64,000 nucleotides of DNA. Source: Fimbriimonadaceae bacterium (GTDB taxonomy: Bacteria > Armatimonadota > Fimbriimonadia > Fimbriimonadales > Fimbriimonadaceae). Under the pieces are notes generated by a model. That model was given only the letters and a program-made list of their open reading frames with translations, did not search any database and had not been told where the DNA came from. Below, piece after piece: positions 58,707 to 64,000 of the stretch. Location of the stretch: assembly GCA_019454125.1 (NCBI GenBank), contig CP075365.1, positions 1,792,218 to 1,856,217 on the forward strand, read 5' to 3'. Position 1 is the stretch's first letter; each line of letters begins with the position of its first letter. The translations under genes and the position numbers were made by a program.

Positions 58707-59417
58707 CTATTGGATCGTGATTCCCGCCTTTCCTGGCGCGGGTATCGGCCCGGCACCGGTCCGCACCGACCAATGCGACCACTCAAGCCGAGCCTGGGCG
58801 GAGGTCGTGTTGTCACCGACGAAGAGCACGTTGGGGATGATGTAGGGGTTCGGGAAGCCCGCAAACGCGGTGTAGTCTCGACGCGGCCCTCCCAAGACGT
58901 AAGCTCCGTCGACAAAGAGCGTGTACGAGCCGCCGAAGAAGTGCAGCGTGCACCTTCGCAGGTTCGCCCGGCCCAGTCCGAACGCAGTTGTATTAAGCAG
59001 GGCCTCTTCCGCATGGACGAATAAGGGGGAGTCGTCTTGCGCCCACACGCGATCCGGCCAAAACGAGAGTTCCAGCCCTTTCTTGTCCTGGCCGATCACG
59101 ATGACCGCGAGACCGGCGCGGTCGTAGGAGACGTGCGTCTCGGAGACCAGCCGAACGTCGAAGGTGACGCTGTACCCCTTCGCCGCGTCCAATGGAGCGA
59201 GGCTGACGTTGATCCACCCGGCTTGGCCCACGAGAGCGGCCGTGGTGTCGAGAGTGGTCTTCTGGCTGCCGTTGGGCGGGGTCACGACGCCACCAGTCCC
59301 GGCGTAGCCCCAGACCCAGGGAGATTGGCTAGGCAGAACGTTCGACGCGCCGTCATAGAGCACGGTGGCGAAGGAGACGGCAGGAAGCACAAGCAAGGCA
59401 AAAGCAACGGGTCGCAC
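58707..59417 (-). CDS. choice-of-anchor/LamG-like secreted protein
   Basis: 236 residues, GTG start, signal peptide AFALLVLPAVSFA. Segments VLYDGASNVLPSQSPWVWGYAG, KGYSVTFDVRLVSETHVSYDRAGLAVIVIG and FFGGSYTLFVDGAYVLGGPR fit a concanavalin-like sandwich often called 'choice-of-anchor Y'. It ends PAPGKAGITIQ without a membrane segment or sorting tail. Function unknown; extracellular or periplasmic. Confidence 0.65.
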   Translation of the reverse strand: MRPVAFALLVLPAVSFATVLYDGASNVLPSQSPWVWGYAGTGGVVTPPNGSQKTTLDTTAALVGQAGWINVSLAPLDAAKGYSVTFDVRLVSETHVSYDRAGLAVIVIGQDKKGLELSFWPDRVWAQDDSPLFVHAEEALLNTTAFGLGRANLRRCTLHFFGGSYTLFVDGAYVLGGPRRDYTAFAGFPNPYIIPNVLFVGDNTTSAQARLEWSHWSVRTGAGPIPAPGKAGITIQ

Positions 59418-59523
59418 ACTCTAAGTGTTACACGCGAATTCGGGACCTGGCGCAAAACCGGTTCTTTGCCCGGGGCCCGTGGCGGCCTATATCGGGTGCT
59501 GCCCCCGTCCTGCATAGTTAGGA

Positions 59524-60201
59524 ATGGCTTCCCTCCTCGCCCCGATCGAAGTGGTGCTCCCGCCCCGAAGCGTCCTGCTCGAAGGGGAGGATATGGACGA
59601 GCGCACCAGGGCCGTCCTTTGGCTGTTGCTGGAGGCTGCTCCAGGCGCGGGCGTCCCTTTCTCCCCTGAACCGACCGCCTGCCCCAATTGCGCCGCGCCG
59701 TGCCTCAGTTCACGGAGCCCCTATTGCAGCGAGGGTTGCAAGGAAGAAGCGGCCTTCGTCCGGCAGTTGCGCTCCGCGATCGCAAGCGGCGCGGTGCGCG
59801 ACCCGGAACGCCAAGCGGCCCTCGGCCAAAAACTTTGGCACCTCCTCGGGGGCGGATACCCCCGCCGGCTCGCGATCGCCCCGCCCCGCGCCATCGCCCA
59901 GGCCATCAAGCGCGAGGACGGCAAGTGCCAGGTTTGCGGAGCCGCGGCGACGACGGTCGACCACACCGGCAGTGGGTGAAACCGCCCGATCAATCTGCGC
60001 GCCGTGTGCGCGCGGTGCACGGTGATCCGACCCTATGACGACGCAGATTTCCTGAGATCCGACCGGGTCGCGTCAAAGCTGGCCGATCTGGCGGCGCGCC
60101 TCTCGGCCGAAGGCTGCCTGCGAGCCTCGGACGACCCCGACGCTTGGGATTGGCGCGCTTTCCTGGCGCTGCGCCAGGCGCGGATAAGAGGTCTGGGCTA
60201 A
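59524..60201 (+). pseudogene. HNH-type zinc protein interrupted by an in-frame TGA
   Basis: One reading frame runs from ATG 59524 to 60201 except for TGA at 59977-59979. The N-terminal part has CPNCAAPC and YCSEGCKEEAAFV (zinc-finger Cys), then KCQVCGAAATTVDHTGSG; after the stop the same frame continues NRPINLRAVCARCTV. Together these form the HNH core (two CxxC pairs and VDH), so the stop falls inside the motif. Possible explanations are a nonsense mutation (for example from TGG), readthrough, or a sequencing error. It may be intact elsewhere. Confidence 0.7.
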
Positions 60202-60244
60202 CCCCTTTCGCCAAACTTTTGCTGGCACGCTCACCGCGAGCCCG

Positions 60245-60250
60245 TATAAT
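60245..60250 (+). promoter_or_regulatory. perfect -10 box (TATAAT) directly before leuA
   Basis: TATAAT ends 6 bases before the leuA ATG (60257), which places transcription initiation at or next to the start codon; no ribosome binding site fits in AGACGG. A -35 is poorly defined (TTGCTG or TGGCAC with 16-20-base spacing). Suggests a leaderless transcript. Confidence 0.65.
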
Positions 60251-60256
60251 AGACGG

Positions 60257-61405
60257 ATGGCTGACCAGGTGTACGTCTTCGACACCACCCTCCGCGACGG
60301 CGAGCAGAGCCCCGGGGTGAGGCTCGACATGGCGCAGAAGCTGGAGATCGGACGAGCGCTGGTGGAGCTCGGCGTGAACGTCATCGAGGCCGGGTTCCCG
60401 ATCAGTTCCCCTGGCGACTTCGAGAGCGTGAGCACGCTTTCCAGGGAACTCAAGGGCGTCACCGTATGCGGTCTGACCCGCGCCCGGGAGAAGGACATCG
60501 AAGTGGCGGCGGAGGCGCTCAAGCCGGCGGAGCGGCCGCGCATCCACACGGGCCTCGGGGTGAGCGACAACCACCTTGAGTTCAAACTCAAGATGTCGCG
60601 AGAGCAGGCGCTGGAAACGGGCGTCAAGGCCGTGAAGCTGGCCCGTAACTTCGTGGACGACGTCGAGTACTTCATGGAAGACTCTGGCCGGGCCGACCGC
60701 GAGTACGTGTACCGCGTCGTCGAAGCGGTGATCGCCGCGGGCGCGACCGTCGTGAACGTGCCGGACACCACCGGCTACACGACACCGGACGAATACCAAA
60801 ACCTTTTCGCGGGGATCATTGCGAACGTTCCGAACAGTGACAAAGCCGTCTTCAGCTGCCACTGCCATAACGATCTCGGCATGGCGACAGCGAACACCCT
60901 TGGCGGGGTCCTCGGGGGCGCCCGCCAGGTCGAAGTGACGGTGAACGGCATCGGCGAACGCGCGGGCAACACCTCGCTGGAAGAGGTCGTCATGGCCCTC
61001 CAGATCCGGAAGGACAAGTTTGGGCTGGAGACTTCGATCGACAGCAAGCAGTTGCTTAACATCTCTCGGTTGGTTTCTCGCCACACGGGCATGATCGTGC
61101 AACGCAACAAGGCCGTGGTCGGGGCGAACGCCTATGCCCACTCCAGCGGCATCCACCAAGACGGCGTCTTGAAGGAGCGCTCGACCTACGAGATCATCGC
61201 GCCTGAACTGGTCGGCGCGGAAAAAAGCGAGATCATTTTGACCGCGCGCTCGGGCCGGCACGGCCTTCGCCACCGTCTGGGCGAGCTCGGCTTCAACTTC
61301 CCGGAGGAGCGGTTTGAGTCGCTTTACGAGAAGTTTCTGGTCATGGCGGACACCAAGAGCGAGGTCGACGACGCCGACCTCCGCGAGCTCGTCGAAGCGC
61401 GCTAG
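60257..61405 (+). CDS. leuA: 2-isopropylmalate synthase family protein, short form
   Basis: 382 residues. HMGL-like catalytic barrel: YVFDTTLRDGEQSPGVRL (metal Asp and Arg), EAGFPISSPGDFESV, CHCHNDLGMATANTL (HxH), VNGIGERAGNTSLEEVVMAL and HSSGIHQDGVLK. The usual C-terminal LeuA_dimer regulatory domain (taking the enzyme to 500 or more residues) is absent; the protein ends soon after the barrel subdomain. Could be LeuA, or a related condensing enzyme such as homocitrate or citramalate synthase. Leucine feedback is predicted to be missing. Terminator follows. Confidence 0.82.
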   Translation: MADQVYVFDTTLRDGEQSPGVRLDMAQKLEIGRALVELGVNVIEAGFPISSPGDFESVSTLSRELKGVTVCGLTRAREKDIEVAAEALKPAERPRIHTGLGVSDNHLEFKLKMSREQALETGVKAVKLARNFVDDVEYFMEDSGRADREYVYRVVEAVIAAGATVVNVPDTTGYTTPDEYQNLFAGIIANVPNSDKAVFSCHCHNDLGMATANTLGGVLGGARQVEVTVNGIGERAGNTSLEEVVMALQIRKDKFGLETSIDSKQLLNISRLVSRHTGMIVQRNKAVVGANAYAHSSGIHQDGVLKERSTYEIIAPELVGAEKSEIILTARSGRHGLRHRLGELGFNFPEERFESLYEKFLVMADTKSEVDDADLRELVEAR

Positions 61406-61425
61406 CCCCCGTTCCTAAAAAAGAA

Positions 61426-61460
61426 ACCGGGCCGGTCGATTTCTCGACCGGCCCTTTTGC
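61426..61460. terminator. bidirectional rho-independent terminator between leuA and copy B
   Basis: GGGCCGGTCGA and TCGACCGGCCC are perfect arms around TTTC; TTTT follows on the plus strand, and on the minus strand the sequence AAAAAAGAAACC gives a T-rich tail. It serves both convergent genes. Confidence 0.9.
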
Positions 61461-61479
61461 TATGCGAGCGGAGCGTTCC

Positions 61480-63849
61480 TTATGGAGTGAACTGCCACTC
61501 GGCGTAGTCGGTTCGGTTGCACCACAGGTTGACGCTGGCCGGACCCGTTTGGCGGATCTGGTAGCGCGCTCGGACGGCGTTGCCCGCACCAATGTAGCGG
61601 CCGATGCTGCCGGTCGCGTTGAGGGTGACCTCCTGGAAGGTCGTGGTCCACGTGTCGTTTCGGAAGTCGGTCACGTCGAACGCGTTCGTCACGAAGTTGA
61701 ACATGTCGAGCCGCTGCGAGAACGAACCCGTATTAACCATGGCACCTCGGATCAGGAAGCTCAGCGCAGAGGCAGAGCTACCCGGAGCGGTCCCGTTGAT
61801 CTCGACCTGGACGGGCGGGACCACGAGGTTCGGGACGATGAACTTGCAGACCACGAGGTAGTTCGTGTCGCGAGCCCGGATGCTGTTCACGTTGCCGCTC
61901 TGCTGACGGCCAAGCCGGACCGTGATCGACGACGGCAATGCCCGGTCCTTAACGATCAGGCGAGCCGAGCGGGTCGCCGTGGCGCCGCCATCGCAGTTCG
62001 TGAAGACCACGTTGCTGTTGTAGATGCCATAGGCGAGGGTGTTCGCATTGGCCGTGGTCGCGACGTTCACGTTACGGGAGCTACCAGGGTACTGGATGCC
62101 TCCGTTCGGCGTTGCGCTGAGCCAAGTGGGGGTGCTGGCTTCCCACGCGAAGCCGACTTGGCCGCTCGCGTGGTTCACCGAATAGTTGGTAGAGTTGTTG
62201 AACTCGCCGCGGAACGCGGTGAAGGTCAGGCCCGTTCCCGGAGTGACGGACATCACGCCCGGGGCAACGCCCGCCGAGACGGTGGATCCGACCCGGGTCG
62301 CCCAGCTAGAAGAGCCGCCGACGTACTGGTGGTAGAACCAAAGTTTCTGGCTCGGGGCGCTATTGTTAAAATCGCCCCAGTCGAGGTCTCCGGCAAAGTA
62401 GTCGCCCCAACGTTGGACGCCGCTGGTGCCGTAGTTGGAGGTCGACTGGAAGTGCAGGGAGCTGGAGTTAGGAAAGCCACTCGGCTCATAGTTGACGTAG
62501 CGGGCTTGCTGCTGCAGCGAGGTGCCGCTGCGGGAGAAGGCCCACACGCAGGTGCCGTTGTAGTTGACAGCGGGGCTGGCGAACCAAGAGCTCGTGCCGC
62601 TGGCCCAGAAGTTCCAGGACCAGTTGACGCTTCCGGCCGGGTTGAGGTTCAGCAGGAATGCGCTGGCGTTGCCAGGCTCAGAAGGATTGTCCCGAGTGAG
62701 CGAGGTGAACAGCTGCCACGTGCTATTGGCACTTACGAGGGTCGCCGGCATCAGACGGCTGTCGATCGTGTCCAACAGGCTGGAGTTGGGCTGGCGCGCA
62801 TCCGGAGGAGCGGCGTAGGTGCCGACCGTGATGTCGCGCTTCGCGATCGTGTGGGCGCCGAGCGGGTCGGTGATGTCCCAAACGGTGACCTTGTCACCGC
62901 CTCCAGCGCGCGAGTTGACGAACTGCGCACCGCCGAAGTAGACGTTCAGGTGGCGGACCGCGCGCGGCCCGAAGCAGGTCGAGCCGTCCGGGTTGGTGAG
63001 GCCGGTGTCCTTGATGGTGAACGCCGTCTGAGCGTTGTAGATCTCGGTCGGGTTCCACGTGTAGAAGCACGCTGTCTGGAAGCCGCCGGAATACCGGAAC
63101 TGGTTGCCGGAGGCGTAGACGGTGCTGGAACCGTAGCCGAGGTCTGCATAGTCGCACCAGGCGAGCGTGGAACCGCTGCCCGTGTTCGAGTTGAACCGGT
63201 ACCACCACCAGTTGCCCTCAGGGTTGTTGTCGTCACTAACCTGGAGCACCAAGCGTGAATCCTGGGCCGCGTCGTTTCGGTAGTGCCACATGACCAGCCA
63301 GCGGCCGCGCCACGGATCGTAGGCGACCTTCGGGTCGAAGTAGAACCCGCCCGGATCACCGAGGAAGTCGCCGGCGTTGACGGCGTAGATCTGGTTGCCG
63401 CACTTGTCATAGATCGCCCAGCGCGCGTTGACGGCGACGACGACATGGCTCGGGCCGACCGACATCGCCGGGTCCGGAGGACTCAGGTTCGTCTGGCCAA
63501 TGCCATTGAAGTTGCCAAGCAGGGCTTCCGCTTGGATGTTGACTCCAGACTGGTCAGGCGGGTTGGTGAAGACGGCGGGGCCGGTGAGTTTCAGGCGCGG
63601 ACCCTTCCAGCCCGTCTCCTCGTTCGGCTCAAAGACCGGAGTCGGCGTGGTGGGGTGGAAATCAAAGGTCGAACCGAAGGTCGGTTTGACTCCCTTAAGG
63701 CCCTTGATCAGTTTTGGATCCCATTCGGTCCTTCCCGTTTGGATTGCAGGTTCTCCCGCTCTCGGGGGAGTTTGTGTGCTCGGCGTTTGTGCGAGCACTG
63801 CGTGCGCGGCAAGAATTGCCAGCGTCGCAGATAGCAGGCGAAGCTTCAT
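61480..63849 (-). CDS. large secreted protein with window-shared C-terminal domain (copy B)
   Basis: 789 residues, signal peptide ATLAILAAHAVLAQ. The N-terminal about 480 residues look like a beta-propeller of extracellular type (SPPDPAMSVGPSHVVVAVNARWAIYDK broken among blades, WDITDPLGAHTIAKRDI, WGDYFAGDLDWGDF), followed by an Ig-like segment (GVMSVTPGTGLTFTAFRGEF). The last about 149 residues (61480-61930) are the shared domain: VRLGRQQSGNVNS, VCKFIVPNLVVPP, LDMFNFVTNAFD, RYIGAGNAVRARYQIRQTGP. Twin of copy A's tail. AAGGA ribosome binding site; a 5'-UTR hairpin lies upstream. Confidence 0.78.
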   Translation of the reverse strand: MKLRLLSATLAILAAHAVLAQTPSTQTPPRAGEPAIQTGRTEWDPKLIKGLKGVKPTFGSTFDFHPTTPTPVFEPNEETGWKGPRLKLTGPAVFTNPPDQSGVNIQAEALLGNFNGIGQTNLSPPDPAMSVGPSHVVVAVNARWAIYDKCGNQIYAVNAGDFLGDPGGFYFDPKVAYDPWRGRWLVMWHYRNDAAQDSRLVLQVSDDNNPEGNWWWYRFNSNTGSGSTLAWCDYADLGYGSSTVYASGNQFRYSGGFQTACFYTWNPTEIYNAQTAFTIKDTGLTNPDGSTCFGPRAVRHLNVYFGGAQFVNSRAGGGDKVTVWDITDPLGAHTIAKRDITVGTYAAPPDARQPNSSLLDTIDSRLMPATLVSANSTWQLFTSLTRDNPSEPGNASAFLLNLNPAGSVNWSWNFWASGTSSWFASPAVNYNGTCVWAFSRSGTSLQQQARYVNYEPSGFPNSSSLHFQSTSNYGTSGVQRWGDYFAGDLDWGDFNNSAPSQKLWFYHQYVGGSSSWATRVGSTVSAGVAPGVMSVTPGTGLTFTAFRGEFNNSTNYSVNHASGQVGFAWEASTPTWLSATPNGGIQYPGSSRNVNVATTANANTLAYGIYNSNVVFTNCDGGATATRSARLIVKDRALPSSITVRLGRQQSGNVNSIRARDTNYLVVCKFIVPNLVVPPVQVEINGTAPGSSASALSFLIRGAMVNTGSFSQRLDMFNFVTNAFDVTDFRNDTWTTTFQEVTLNATGSIGRYIGAGNAVRARYQIRQTGPASVNLWCNRTDYAEWQFTP

Positions 63850-63864
63850 TTGAATTTTCCTTTC

Positions 63865-63884
63865 GTGGCCGCAAAATCGGCCAC
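63865..63884 (-). promoter_or_regulatory. hairpin in the 5' untranslated region of copy B
   Basis: GTGGCCG and CGGCCAC form a perfect 7-bp stem with a six-base loop, about 15 bases upstream of the ATG and just before the ribosome binding site. A TAGTAT-like -10 lies further upstream on the minus strand, so this would be transcribed. Could be a stability element or protein site. Confidence 0.4.
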
Positions 63885-63966
63885 TGTATATACTATGCTA
63901 TTTGCGCCTTAAGGCCCAGGACGGAACTTTCGGAAAGGCTCAGCCCTCGTGTTGCATAATCGGCTG

Positions 63967-64000
63967 GTGAATCCGCAAGAAGCGGCTGATAGCCTTGCTC
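63967..64000 (+). CDS. possible start of a plus-strand gene (runs off the window)
   Basis: GTG at 63967 opens a frame reading MNPQEAADSLA with no stop before the window ends. Only 11 codons are visible and no ribosome binding site is clear, so this is a weak call. It would be divergent from copy B. Confidence 0.25.
   Translation, partial: MNPQEAADSLA

Noticed and set aside
59977-59979. Selenocysteine at the in-frame TGA
   Set aside because: No SECIS-like hairpin was evident just downstream and the position is not a typical redox Cys site; a nonsense change is simpler.
61462-63258. 598-codon plus-strand frame over copy B
   Set aside because: Antisense shadow; the minus-strand protein has a signal peptide, ribosome binding site and a domain shared with three other genes.

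Overview
The window is GC-rich, gene-dense bacterial chromosome. It carries PEP-CTERM and 'choice-of-anchor' type secreted proteins, many lipoproteins, a futalosine-pathway menaquinone gene (mqnD), and a glycine cleavage system with a separate GcvPB subunit. GTG and TTG starts are frequent. My best guess is an Armatimonadota (Fimbriimonadia-like) chromosome; this is inference from gene content, not from a marker gene search, and there is no rRNA in the window.

Layout. 0-16 kb: end of mqnD, a membrane class III cyclase, a PEP-CTERM protein, nucleases and repair genes (EEP-family, RecB-like with Fe-S cysteines, fpg, xthA), a polysaccharide deacetylase fused to a phosphodiester glycosidase domain, an M61 peptidase, the stringent-response pair rel-dtd, and gcvH. 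16-24 kb: a gcvPB / ABM-like / lipM operon that links glycine cleavage with lipoylation, a PBP4-type peptidase, tRNA-Ser(GGA), a free-standing C-terminal half of carB, and a bifunctional-nuclease-domain protein. 24-38 kb: the tightly overlapped operon rluD-radC-translin, leuS, rsmG, TPR proteins, and groES-groEL behind a CIRCE-like operator. 38-46 kb: secreted and surface genes, one of them visibly less GC-rich, a cyclase-ATPase-TPR signalling protein, and a large palindromic repeat array. 46-56 kb: an accessory island bracketed by two paralogous proteins in opposite orientation. It holds an operator cluster of 11-bp phased repeats, an XRE/ImmA regulator pair, and a four-gene module (two adenine-methylase-like proteins, a DUF3644/HEPN-like protein, and a GIY-YIG plus SF2 helicase fusion) that looks like a restriction or phage-defence system. 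56-64 kb: secreted proteins, an HNH gene broken by an in-frame TGA, and a short, apparently leaderless leuA.

Three observations stand out. (1) leuS contains four in-frame insertions built from at least six copies, in both orientations, of one palindromic element, so an essential synthetase of near-normal core length has grown to 995 residues. A second repeat family has entered another gene in frame and also forms an array that has copied the 3' end of its neighbour gene. (2) Four secreted proteins with unrelated front halves share a C-terminal domain of about 145-150 residues, a candidate undescribed surface-anchoring or sorting domain. (3) The 49.1-54.9 kb module is a candidate unusual restriction/defence system with split methylase functions.
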